This document shows, one piece after another, positions 1-7,399 of a stretch of 64,000 nt of DNA (the first letter of the stretch is position 1; each line of letters opens with the position of its first letter). The position numbers and the translations under genes are program-made. Source of the stretch: Phycisphaerales bacterium (lineage in GTDB: Bacteria > Planctomycetota > Phycisphaerae > UBA1845); the NCBI GenBank assembly GCA_020852275.1, contig JADZBE010000033.1, forward strand, positions 62,001-126,000, written 5' to 3'. Below the pieces are notes generated by a model. It worked only from the letters and a program-made list of their open reading frames with translations. It did not search any database and was not told the DNA's origin.

Positions 1-1
1 T

Positions 2-256
2 TGGAAGACAACGCAATTCGGGCTTTCAGGAGATATCCCATTCCTCGCCAACGTGGATGGCGATGCAATGGACGACCTGTGCGTGTTCAGGCCCACTTTC
101 GGCTGGGTGTTCATCAACTTTTCGTCCAATGGGTATGATGATAACGAGGTCGATGAGATCATTGACTATGAGCTGGAAATCGAACGAATCAACAATGAGT
201 ATGGCATGCCCGGACGACCGTGGACGGCCGGGGCGCTGGGGATCCACGCGAACTGA
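2..256 (+). CDS. 3' end of an FG-GAP/VCBS-repeat protein (partial)
   Basis: The open frame runs in from the left edge and stops at TGA 254-256, so only the last 84 residues are visible. The segment FLANVDGDAMDDLCVFRP is a typical FG-GAP/VCBS unit: a hydrophobic strand, a DxDxDxxxD calcium loop, then the 'VFRP' strand. After it comes an acidic tail. Such repeats build secreted or surface beta-propellers. The gene converges on asd, which lies on the other strand. Its function cannot be judged from the tail alone. Confidence 0.6.
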   Translation, partial: WKTTQFGLSGDIPFLANVDGDAMDDLCVFRPTFGWVFINFSSNGYDDNEVDEIIDYELEIERINNEYGMPGRPWTAGALGIHAN

Positions 257-307
257 TGTCGTGGTAGGACTCGCAAGCTGTCGCGAAAGGTCGCGTCGCG
301 AGGCGAC

Positions 308-1321
308 TCACACGCGCGACGTGCGGAGCAGTTCAAGGATCTGCACCGCGTCCAGCGCTGCGCCCTTGCGCAACTGGTCTCCGCAGGCGAAGAGGTTCAA
401 GCCCCGACCGTCCGGCTGGCTGGGGTCTTCGCGGAGGCGGCCTACGAGGACGTGGTCGCCTCGGCTGGCCTCGACGGGCATGGGGAAGTGGTTGTGTTCG
501 CGGTCGTCGACGAGGCGGACGCCCGGCGCATGCGACAGGGCTTCGCGCGCCTGCTGCACGGAGACGGGCTGCTCAAACGTCAGGTTGATCGACTCGCTGT
601 GCGCGCGGGGGACGGGGACCCGGATGCACGTCGGGGAGATGAGCATGTCCGCGTCGCCGAGGATCTTCCGCGTCTCCTGAATGACCTTCGATTCCTCGCC
701 GTTGTAGCCGTCCGCGCCGATGGCCGTGTTGTGTGAGAAGACGTTGTGGATCACCTGGTGCGGCAGGACTTTCGCCGCGACGGGAATGCCCTCGGCCATG
801 CAGCGCGTCTGCTCTTCGAGTTCGGCGAGCGCGCGAGCTCCGGCGCCGCTGATGGCCTGGTAGGTTGAAACGACGATGCGGCGAATACGACTGAGCCGGT
901 GCAGCGGATAGACGGCCATGCAGAGGATGATGGCGGTGCAATTGGGGACGGCGATGAGGCCCTGATGTTTCCGGATGGCGTCCGGGTTGATCTCCGGCAC
1001 GCCGAGCGGGACATGCGGCTCCATGCGGAAGGCGGAGCTGTTATCAATGACCACGGCGCCGGCCTGCACGGCGCGCGGCGCGTGCTCCCGGCTGATGGCA
1101 GCGCCGGCGGAGAAGAACACGGCGTCGAACTTTTCCCTGGCGAACGTGTCGGCGCTGAGCGGCTCGACCTCGATTCGTTGCGAGCGGAATTCAATGGGTA
1201 CGCCCGCCGATCGCGGCGACGCGAACAGCCGAAGGATTTCCACCGGCGCATGCCGCTGAGCGAACACATGGAGGAGTTCCTGCCCGACGGCGCCCGTTGC
1301 TCCGACAATCGCAATTCTCAC
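308..1321 (-). CDS. asd: Aspartate-semialdehyde dehydrogenase
   Basis: This 337-residue protein has the normal family length. It reduces aspartyl-phosphate to aspartate semialdehyde with NADPH, the branch point to lysine/diaminopimelate, threonine and methionine, in the cytosol. The N-terminal GATGAVG (residues 7-13) is the Rossmann loop. The catalytic cysteine is Cys128 in PNCTAI, and the catalytic histidine is His241 in the RVPVPRAHSE block. The start is GTG at 1321 with a GGAG Shine-Dalgarno about 8 nt upstream; no in-frame ATG fits the Rossmann start better. It is transcribed divergently from the atp operon. The alanine in PRAHSE replaces the commoner glycine and is unlikely to matter. 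Confidence 0.93.
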   Translation of the reverse strand: MRIAIVGATGAVGQELLHVFAQRHAPVEILRLFASPRSAGVPIEFRSQRIEVEPLSADTFAREKFDAVFFSAGAAISREHAPRAVQAGAVVIDNSSAFRMEPHVPLGVPEINPDAIRKHQGLIAVPNCTAIILCMAVYPLHRLSRIRRIVVSTYQAISGAGARALAELEEQTRCMAEGIPVAAKVLPHQVIHNVFSHNTAIGADGYNGEESKVIQETRKILGDADMLISPTCIRVPVPRAHSESINLTFEQPVSVQQAREALSHAPGVRLVDDREHNHFPMPVEASRGDHVLVGRLREDPSQPDGRGLNLFACGDQLRKGAALDAVQILELLRTSRV

Positions 1322-1434
1322 GCCTCAGACTCCGACTGAAAAGGCGGCAGCACCCCGCCGGTTGTTGTTAATTCGTTGTGGAACAATCGGTTAACGCAAT
1401 CTCGCCAACTTTGTGCATTCCGGCACGAACCCGG

Positions 1435-1463
1435 TTGACGCACCTGCATCCCGTCGCTATGCT
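1435..1463 (+). promoter_or_regulatory. Predicted sigma70-type promoter of the atp operon
   Basis: TTGACG (1435-1440) is followed by a 17-nt spacer and TATGCT (1458-1463), about 155 nt before the atpZ ATG. It is the best match I found in the asd-atpZ divergent gap (1322-1617). The rest of that gap holds no gene I recognise. Confidence 0.5.
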
Positions 1464-1617
1464 CGCCCGCCCTCAAGCGGTGGCGGGCGGCTGTGAGAGG
1501 GGTTTTCCGCTGCGAACGATCCCATTGTCGGGGGCGGGCGCGATTCGGCAAGGTCGGGGGCGGCTGCGATCCGGCAGGGTCAGGATCGCGGGTGATTCGG
1601 CAAGAAGGACGATCGCC

Positions 1618-1857
1618 ATGCCTTCGGACCGGGACGACGATCCACAGGGTCGGCGCGACGACTCGCTCAGGCAGCTTGGCGTCGGGTGGACGCTGACGAT
1701 CGAGTTTCTCGCGTATCTGGGGCTGCTGGGGTACGTCGGGCATTGGCTCGACGGGCGCTACGGCTGGAGCGGGAAGGGCTTGGCGGGGGGGCTGATGCTC
1801 GCGCTGGCGGCGTGGATCTACCGCGTGCTGCGGCTGACGCGGCAGATGTGGAAGTGA
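1618..1857 (+). CDS. atpZ: AtpZ/AtpI-family membrane protein of the ATP synthase operon
   Basis: This is a 79-residue protein with two predicted membrane helices (about residues 26-43 and 53-70), separated by the short LDGRYG-type loop, and with a charged N-terminus. AtpZ-like proteins are non-stoichiometric Fo assembly or ion-supply helpers and sit at the head of many atp operons, as here. An open frame extends upstream to 1378, but ATG 1618 gives the family length and places the conserved core correctly. The gene is followed by a 21-bp tandem repeat and then a second small membrane protein. Confidence 0.75.
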   Translation: MPSDRDDDPQGRRDDSLRQLGVGWTLTIEFLAYLGLLGYVGHWLDGRYGWSGKGLAGGLMLALAAWIYRVLRLTRQMWK

Positions 1858-1884
1858 TGCGCATGACGTCGCATCGCCGGGGCA

Positions 1885-1956
1885 GCTCGTCGGCGCGAGC
1901 GGGTGGTTCGTCGGCTTGAGCGGGTAGCTCGTCGGCGCGGGCGGGTAGTTCGTCAC
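1885..1956 (+). repeat. 21-bp tandem repeat between atpZ and atpI
   Basis: There are about 3.4 copies with starts at 1885, 1906, 1927 and 1948. Each unit reads GYTCGTCGGCnYGnGCGGGTR. The period equals three heptamers, matching the 7-bp phasing of the other arrays in this operon. The array is not part of a recognisable protein. Confidence 0.85.
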
Positions 1957-1968
1957 TCCGTGACGAAC
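1948..1968 (+). promoter_or_regulatory. Perfect 9-bp hairpin just before the atpI start
   Basis: GTTCGTCAC (1948-1956), a TCC loop and GTGACGAAC (1960-1968) form a perfect stem. It ends 8 nt before the ATG at 1977, where a ribosome site would be expected, and no Shine-Dalgarno is visible there. The left arm is also the start of the fourth 21-bp repeat. In RNA it could limit translation of atpI. Confidence 0.6.
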
Positions 1969-1976
1969 GAATTCAG

Positions 1977-2390
1977 ATGCGAGCGTGGCTGGGATTCATG
2001 CTGGCGGAGGCGCTCGCGTTCGGCGCGGTCTGGTTTGCAGCGCCGGTGTATTGGGCCGCCGCTGAGGCGCGGGCACTGGTCGCGGCGGCCGCGATCTGCC
2101 TGATCGCGGCGCTGGCGGCGATGGCGCCGGTGGCGTGGGCGAATGCCCGGTCGCCGAAGCTGCTCAACGAGGCGGGACTGGCGGCGATGGGGCTGCGGAT
2201 GTTCCTGACGCTGGGCGCGGGCGGGGCTTACTGGGCGCTGGCCGATCCGCCGAAGTCGTTCTACTTGAAGAGCATGGCGGCGTGGTATTTGGCGCTGCTG
2301 GCGGTTGAAACGGGCGTGATCGTGTTCGTGACGCGAAAGCACTGGGGCGCGACGCCGCCTCGAAGCAGGGAAGGGCAATCGAGCGAATGA
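1977..2390 (+). CDS. atpI: ATP synthase protein I-like membrane protein
   Basis: This 137-residue protein has about four hydrophobic helices (near residues 5-25, 32-53, 70-88 and 100-120) and a polar C-terminal tail, the usual layout of AtpI. AtpI assists assembly of the c-ring and is not part of the finished enzyme. Its TGA overlaps the ATG of atpB (ATGA at 2387-2390), so the two are probably translationally coupled. Sequence conservation in this family is weak, and the call rests mainly on topology and position. Confidence 0.65.
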   Translation: MRAWLGFMLAEALAFGAVWFAAPVYWAAAEARALVAAAAICLIAALAAMAPVAWANARSPKLLNEAGLAAMGLRMFLTLGAGGAYWALADPPKSFYLKSMAAWYLALLAVETGVIVFVTRKHWGATPPRSREGQSSE

Positions 2391-3475
2391 TCCCGATGAT
2401 CCTCGCATCCGGCGCGGGCCATGATCCCAAAGATCACGTGGTCGCGCACGGGCTTTTCCGGCTGCTCCCAAGCAATATTCACCTTCCGGATTTCCTTCCG
2501 CTCTGCGGCGATCAGGCCGGCGAGTTCTGGTTCACCAACCATCTGCTGATGACCCTCGTCGCGGCGACGTTGACGCTGCTCATCTTCGTCCCGATCGGGA
2601 GGCGCTATCAGGTCGCGCTCATCCGCGGGGGCGTTCAGCCGGCGCAGAAGGGCCTGGCGGGGATGATCGAGGCGCTGATGGACGCGCTGCGGACCGCCGT
2701 GGTCAGGCCGCTGCTGAAAGACTCGACCGATCGCTTCATGCCGCTGCTGTGGGCGCTTTTCTTTTTCATCCTGATCAACAACCTGCTGGGCATGATTCCG
2801 CTCGGCTCGATTTTCGGGCTGGCGGTGGGCAATCAGCACATCGGCGGAACGGCCACGGGGAACATCAACATCACAGCCGGGCTGGCGATCGTTGCCTTCT
2901 TTGCGATTCACGCGGGCGGCATCGCGCAGGTGTTCCAGCAACTCAGGGCGGGAACGTACGGTCACCATGATCATGGCGAGCATGGGGACGAGCACGACGC
3001 TGGGCATGGGCATGCCCACGGTTCGCACGGTCATGGTCACCATGCGCACGGAGCGACTGCCGGCGCTGCCATGCTTAAGGCGCCGCTGCTGTATCTCTGG
3101 AACTTCGCCCCGCACCCTTTCAAGCCCGGACCGGGCGCTTCGCCGGCGGTGCAAGCAGCGCTGTGGCTGGTGGACGTGCCGACGTGGCTGGGGCTTCTTG
3201 CGCTGGAGTTCATCGGGGCGCTTGTGAAGCCCTTCGCGCTCTCCATCCGTCTGTTCGCCAACATGGCGGCGGGGCACATTGTGCTGGCGTCTTTGTTGTT
3301 GCTGCTGCCGGCGTATCACGGGATCGGCGCGGGATACCTGGCGGGGTCGCTGCCGATTGCCATCGGGTGCGTCCTGCTGAGCTGCATGGAATTGTTCGTC
3401 GCGTTGCTTCAAGCGTACATCTTCATGTTCCTGACCTCCATCTTTTTGAGCATGGCGGTCTATCCGGAGCACTAG
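2387..3475 (+). CDS. atpB: ATP synthase Fo subunit a, with a His-rich insertion
   Basis: Subunit a (362 residues) forms the two proton half-channels beside the c-ring. The functional arginine is Arg288 in the block LSIRLFANMAAGH, and the last-helix glutamine is in the LLQAYIF block (about residues 341-347). The family is usually 230-290 residues. The excess lies mostly between helices at residues 192-222, where 13 histidines alternate with Gly, Asp, Glu and Ala. This loop precedes the helices that hold Arg288, so the catalytic core looks intact. The gene overlaps atpI by 4 nt. The His loop could bind metal, but that is only an inference. Confidence 0.95.
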   Translation: MIPMILASGAGHDPKDHVVAHGLFRLLPSNIHLPDFLPLCGDQAGEFWFTNHLLMTLVAATLTLLIFVPIGRRYQVALIRGGVQPAQKGLAGMIEALMDALRTAVVRPLLKDSTDRFMPLLWALFFFILINNLLGMIPLGSIFGLAVGNQHIGGTATGNINITAGLAIVAFFAIHAGGIAQVFQQLRAGTYGHHDHGEHGDEHDAGHGHAHGSHGHGHHAHGATAGAAMLKAPLLYLWNFAPHPFKPGPGASPAVQAALWLVDVPTWLGLLALEFIGALVKPFALSIRLFANMAAGHIVLASLLLLLPAYHGIGAGYLAGSLPIAIGCVLLSCMELFVALLQAYIFMFLTSIFLSMAVYPEH

Positions 3476-3583
3476 GCGAAAACGCGAGACTGAGTTTTGG
3501 TTGGGGTATTCGGCGCCCTGGCCCTTGTTTTTGTGAACGCCGAAACGGTTCGAATTCATACGGGTTTGTTGGAGGATCAGATC

Positions 3584-3871
3584 ATGATGATGGACATGTT
3601 GGCGCAGGCCACCCAGTTGATGGGCGACAAGGGTCTTGCGGGTCTGGGCGCGGGGATCGCGCTGGGGCTGATCGTGCTGGGCGCGGCGAAGGGCATCGGG
3701 CACATCGCGGGCAACGCGGTGGAGTCCACGGCTCGCCAGCCTGAGGCGGGCGGGCGCATCTTCCTGGCGATGCTGATCGCGGCGGCGCTGATCGAAGGCT
3801 TCACGTTCTTCGCGATCATCTCCGCGTCGGGCATCGGCGAGTTCCTCAAGACGGCGACGCCGGGTCAGTAG
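3584..3871 (+). CDS. atpE: ATP synthase Fo subunit c
   Basis: This 95-residue hairpin protein forms the rotor ring. Helix 1 has the glycine-rich GLGAGIALGL pattern. The polar loop ARQPEAGGR carries the F1 contact. Helix 2 has the ion-carrying glutamate in AALIEGFTFF. I see no glutamine in helix 1 of the kind that marks sodium-coupled rings, so proton coupling is more likely. The start is ATG 3584, chosen because GGAGG at 3571-3575 lies 8 nt before it. Upstream in-frame starts (3497) would add an unlikely leader. Confidence 0.93.
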   Translation: MMMDMLAQATQLMGDKGLAGLGAGIALGLIVLGAAKGIGHIAGNAVESTARQPEAGGRIFLAMLIAAALIEGFTFFAIISASGIGEFLKTATPGQ

Positions 3872-3959
3872 GTCGCGAGGCGGGCTGCGGCGAGAGTTTT
3901 CCCATGCAACGGCGCGGCGGGTGCTGGCATCCGCCGCGCGTTTCCGGAATCAAAAGCCT

Positions 3960-4706
3960 ATGCGAAGGCCAATACTGTTGACCCTTGCGATGTTCGCGGC
4001 GGCCGGGCTGTGCGCACCGGCCATCGCGCAGGAACACAAAGGCGGCGCAGCGACCGGCGCGGCCAAGCCGGACGCGGCCCATGCGCCTGCCAGCCAAACC
4101 GGACAAGCTGCGCATGGCGCGCCTGCGCAAGGGGATGCACATGCCGGCGAGGCGCAAACCGGCGACGCGCATGGCGCTGAGGCCGGCGGCGCGCATGGTC
4201 AGGAGTATCGCCTGCTGACCATCGACGTCGCCTCGGCCATCTGGTCGATCCTCATTTTCCTGGGCCTGCTCGCCATCCTCAGCAAGTTCGCGTTCAAGCC
4301 CATCCAGCAGACGCTGGTGCAGCGGGAGCGGTTCATCAACGACTCGCTGGCGAAGGCCAAGCACGAGCGCGAGGAAGCGGAGCGCGTGCTCAAGCAGTAC
4401 ACCGAGCAGATCAACAAGGCCCGGGCGGAGGCTTCCGCGATTATCGCCGAGGGTCGCAAGGACGCCGACGAGGTCAAGCGCCGCATCGAGGACGAGGCCA
4501 AGAAAGAGGCCGCGACGCTGTTCGAGCGCGCGAAGCGGGAGATTCACATCGCCACCGAGACGGCCATTCAGCAACTGCACCAGCAGGCGGCGACGCTGTC
4601 CACGCAGATCGCCTCGCGGCTGATCAAGAAGGAAGTCAGCGCCGACGTGCATCGCCAGCTCATCCGCGAGTCGATCGAGGAGCTGAGCAAGGTGAGGAAC
4701 AACTGA
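3960..4706 (+). CDS. atpF: ATP synthase Fo subunit b with signal-like N-terminus
   Basis: Subunit b is the peripheral stalk. Here it has 248 residues against the usual 156-180. Residues 1-24 look like a cleavable signal peptide (MRRP, hydrophobic core, then PAIAQ). Residues 25-80 are a low-complexity Ala/Gly/His/Gln linker. The real membrane helix follows (SAIWSILIFLGLLAIL) and then the long charged coiled coil to the C-terminus. ATG 3960 is preferred. A GTG at 3921 in frame would bury the signal peptide. Next come a heptamer array and atpH. Confidence 0.88.
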   Translation: MRRPILLTLAMFAAAGLCAPAIAQEHKGGAATGAAKPDAAHAPASQTGQAAHGAPAQGDAHAGEAQTGDAHGAEAGGAHGQEYRLLTIDVASAIWSILIFLGLLAILSKFAFKPIQQTLVQRERFINDSLAKAKHEREEAERVLKQYTEQINKARAEASAIIAEGRKDADEVKRRIEDEAKKEAATLFERAKREIHIATETAIQQLHQQAATLSTQIASRLIKKEVSADVHRQLIRESIEELSKVRNN

Positions 4707-4712
4707 TAAATT

Positions 4713-4810
4713 GCGAATGGCGAATGGCGAATGGCGAATACCGGGTGCTGATTGCTGAATGGCGAATGCTGAATGCTGAATGCGGAATGCTGAGTGCCGG
4801 ATGCCGAAAT
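4713..4810 (+). repeat. Heptamer array (14 units) between atpF and atpH
   Basis: Fourteen consecutive 7-bp units in perfect phase vary around (G/C)(C/T)GAATG: GCGAATG x3, GCGAATA, then CTGAATG, GCGAATG, CGGAATG and similar. The NNGAATG core is the same as in the inverted arrays bounding the IVP gene at 8398-8891. Two short hairpins follow in the same 200-nt gap: CCTCAC/GTGAGG at 4818-4833 and CAATGC/GCATTG around 4856-4869. Confidence 0.9.
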
Positions 4811-4907
4811 CTGAACTCCTCACGCCCGTGAGGTGGGCTTGCGCTGAGATCGCAACAATGCTGGCATTGCTGGATAGTTCCGCGGATTAGAAGGACTGGA
4901 AAACGAC

Positions 4908-5519
4908 GTGGGTGCGGCAGATCCCAAAACACAGGCGATCGCGGGCGTGTATGCGGATGCGATTCTCGGGCTGGCCGAGGAGCGGAAGCAGGCCGACGCG
5001 CTGCTCGATGAAATCGTCGAATTGCAGCAGCTTCTGGACACGGACGCGACGCTGGGCGCCTTCCTGACCAGCGCGCAGATCGACGCCAAGCAGCGCGCGG
5101 CGACGATCGAGAAGGTGCTTCGAGGCCGGGCGGGCGATCTGCTCGTGGATGCGCTTCAGGTGATAAACGCCAAGGGCCGGATGGAGCTGCTGCCGGAGAT
5201 TCTGGAGTCGTACCGGTCGGCGCACGACGCGGCGAGGAAAATCTCGGAGGTGCAGGTAACCACGGCGGTTCCGCTGGCGGAGGATCTGCGGGCGTCGTTG
5301 AAGGCGGCGGCGGAGCGGTACACGGGCGGGGCGGTGAAGCTGGTGGAGTCGGTGGATGAGTCGCTTCTGGGCGGGCTGATCGTCCGCGTGGGCGACGTGA
5401 AGCTGGACACCAGCCTGTCGCGGCACCTGCGGCGTTTGTATGAGACGGTTCACGAACACGGGGATCGTGCGATCCACGGCGAGGCGGAAAAGCGGTTTGT
5501 CGAAGGGGCGCTGGTGTGA
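4908..5519 (+). CDS. atpH: ATP synthase F1 subunit delta
   Basis: This 203-residue protein is slightly longer than the usual 175-180. Delta caps the alpha3beta3 head and joins it to subunit b. The N-terminal all-helical domain includes IAGVYADAILGLA, and the C-terminal part has the conserved hairpin ending in LLGGLIVRVGDVKLDTSLSR. The start is GTG 4908, with AAGGA at 4891-4895 upstream; no in-frame ATG precedes the conserved YADAI block. It is followed after 66 nt by atpA. Confidence 0.92.
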   Translation: MGAADPKTQAIAGVYADAILGLAEERKQADALLDEIVELQQLLDTDATLGAFLTSAQIDAKQRAATIEKVLRGRAGDLLVDALQVINAKGRMELLPEILESYRSAHDAARKISEVQVTTAVPLAEDLRASLKAAAERYTGGAVKLVESVDESLLGGLIVRVGDVKLDTSLSRHLRRLYETVHEHGDRAIHGEAEKRFVEGALV

Positions 5520-5530
5520 AGACGGCAGTG

Positions 5531-5548
5531 ACCGGCTGGAAAGCCGGT
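5531..5548 (+). repeat. GNRA-loop hairpin repeat between atpH and atpA
   Basis: ACCGGCT, loop GGAA, AGCCGGT is a perfect 7-bp stem with a GNRA-type loop. It matches the repeat units of the 15205-15332 array, so it is a single dispersed copy of that family. Confidence 0.7.
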
Positions 5549-5585
5549 CCCCCGGGCAACATGTCGCCCCCCAATGGGAAGTTCC

Positions 5586-7301
5586 ATGAAGTTCAAAGTC
5601 GATGAAATCTCGTCGGTGATCCGCACTGAGATCGCCAATTATCGCCAGGAGGTGGACGTGGCCGAGGTCGGGCGCGTGCTCGAAGTCGGCGACGGCATCG
5701 CCCGCGTGTACGGGCTGGGCAACGCGATGGCCGGCGAGCTGATCTCGTTCGAGAGCGGCGCCAAAGGGCAGGTGTTCAACCTCGAAGAGGGCTCGGTGGG
5801 CATCGTCATCCTCGGCGACTACCTGGCGATCAAGGAGGGCGACGAGGTTCGGCGCACGGGCGAGCTGCTGTCCGTCCCCGTCGGCGACGCGGTGGTGGGT
5901 CGCGTGATGGATCCGCTGGGGCGTCCGCTCGACGGGCTGGGCGCGGTGGACACGCCGGAGCGGCGCCCGCTGGAGTTCAAGGCGCCGGGCATCGCCGAGC
6001 GCCAGCCGGTCAACGAGCCGCTGCAGACGGGCATCAAGGCCATCGACGCGATGATCCCCATCGGCCGCGGTCAGCGCGAGCTGATCATCGGCGACCGCAA
6101 GACGGGCAAGACGGCGATCGCCATCGACACGATCATCAACCAGAAGGGCGGCGACGTGATCTGCGTGTACGTCGCCATCGGACAGAAAGAGTCCACCGTC
6201 GCGGGCGTCGTGGAAACCCTGCGGGCCAACGGCGCGATGGACTACACGGTGGTGATCTCCGCCTCCGCGTCGGACAGCGCGCCGCTGCAATACATCGCTC
6301 CGTACGCCGGCTGCGCGATCGCCGAGTATTTCATGTACAAGCACGGGCGCGCGACGCTGTGCATCTATGACGACCTGTCGAAGCAGGCGCAGGCGTATCG
6401 TCAGTTGTCGCTGCTGCTGCGGCGTCCGCCGGGTCGCGAGGCGTATCCGGGCGACGTGTTCTACCTGCACTCCCGTCTGCTGGAGCGAGCCTGCAAGCTG
6501 CGCGAGGAATTCGGCATCGTGCCCAAGAACACACCCGCGGACAGCCGCGATCGCAAGATCATCAAGAAGCATCCGCAGGGGTTCGGGGCGCCGCCGGAGC
6601 ATCGCCCGGACGACGAGCAGGGGCTGTATCACCGTCCGCACGGCAAGCACAAGGCCGAGGCGTTTCTTGCGACGCTGCCGGACAAGGATAACTATCGCAT
6701 TCACAAGTACCCGGATACAGGCGGCTCGCTGACGGCGCTGCCGGTGATCGAGACGCTGGAAGGCGAAGTGTCCGCGTACATTCCGACGAACGTGATTTCG
6801 ATCACCGACGGGCAGATTTACCTGGAGCCGGACCTGTTTTTCGCGGGTGTGCGCCCGGCGGTGAACGTGGGTATCTCGGTTTCGCGCGTCGGCGGCAATG
6901 CTCAGCGCAAGCACATGAAGAAGATCGCCGGCTCGCTGCGCCTGGACCTTGCGGCGTTCCGCGAGCTTGAGGCGTTCGCGCAGCTCGGCACGGATCTCGA
7001 CGCGGCCACGCAGCGGCAGCTCGATCGCGGTCGGCGCATGGTGGAGCTGCTCAAGCAGCCGCAGTACCGACCCAACAAGGTGGACGACCAGGTGCTGTCC
7101 ATTTTCGCCGGCGCGCAGGGATTTCTGGATGACCTGCCCGTGGGACGCGTGGCGGAGTTCGAGGAGAAGTTGCTGCGGATGTTTCAGGACGAGCACCCTG
7201 AGATCCTGCAGGAGCTCAAGAAGGGCGAGCTGCCGGACGCGCTGGGCGGGAAGATCAAGGAGATCGTCGGGAACTTCAAGGCGGGGTTTGTAAAGGGGTA
7301 A
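5586..7301 (+). CDS. atpA: ATP synthase F1 subunit alpha, with ~65-residue insertion
   Basis: The alpha subunit (571 residues; about 502-515 is usual) forms the non-catalytic nucleotide sites of F1. The P-loop GDRKTGKT is at residues 169-176, and the arginine finger is in [11 protein letters not shown]. The extra length sits in one block at about residues 306-378, between [11 protein letters not shown] and [12 protein letters not shown], which are normally almost adjacent. The block is rich in Lys, Arg, His, Asp and Pro and stays in frame, with composition like its neighbours, so a sequencing error is unlikely. ATG 5586 is preferred to ATG 5574 because [10 protein letters not shown] is the typical start. 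Confidence 0.95.
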   Translation: MKFKVDEISSVIRTEIANYRQEVDVAEVGRVLEVGDGIARVYGLGNAMAGELISFESGAKGQVFNLEEGSVGIVILGDYLAIKEGDEVRRTGELLSVPVGDAVVGRVMDPLGRPLDGLGAVDTPERRPLEFKAPGIAERQPVNEPLQTGIKAIDAMIPIGRGQRELIIGDRKTGKTAIAIDTIINQKGGDVICVYVAIGQKESTVAGVVETLRANGAMDYTVVISASASDSAPLQYIAPYAGCAIAEYFMYKHGRATLCIYDDLSKQAQAYRQLSLLLRRPPGREAYPGDVFYLHSRLLERACKLREEFGIVPKNTPADSRDRKIIKKHPQGFGAPPEHRPDDEQGLYHRPHGKHKAEAFLATLPDKDNYRIHKYPDTGGSLTALPVIETLEGEVSAYIPTNVISITDGQIYLEPDLFFAGVRPAVNVGISVSRVGGNAQRKHMKKIAGSLRLDLAAFRELEAFAQLGTDLDAATQRQLDRGRRMVELLKQPQYRPNKVDDQVLSIFAGAQGFLDDLPVGRVAEFEEKLLRMFQDEHPEILQELKKGELPDALGGKIKEIVGNFKAGFVKG

Positions 7302-7306
7302 GAAGG

Positions 7307-7397
7307 AGCTGCTAGCTGCCAGCTATCAGCTATCCGCCAGAGAGCAGTTACAGGGGTCGCATGGCTTGCAGCTAGAAGCCAGCAGCCGGCAGCTTTT
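7307..7397 (+). repeat. Pair of inverted AGC-heptamer arrays between atpA and atpG
   Basis: The left array has four 7-bp units at 7307-7334 (AGCTGCT, AGCTGCC, AGCTATC, AGCTATC). The right array has four units at 7370-7397 (AGCTAGA, AGCCAGC, AGCCGGC, AGCTTTT) and ends 2 nt before the atpG ATG. The reverse complement of the right array resembles the left one, giving a REPIN-like inverted pair about 90 bp long with a 35-nt centre. Confidence 0.85.
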
Positions 7398-7399
7398 TC

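Noticed and set aside
2261..3703. Long minus-strand open frame opposite atpB
   Set aside because: It is a high-GC shadow of atpI, atpB and atpE with arginine- and glutamine-rich translation and no family features.
4887..7196. 769-residue minus-strand open frame opposite atpH and atpA
   Set aside because: The translation has a shadow-type composition; the plus-strand genes are certain.
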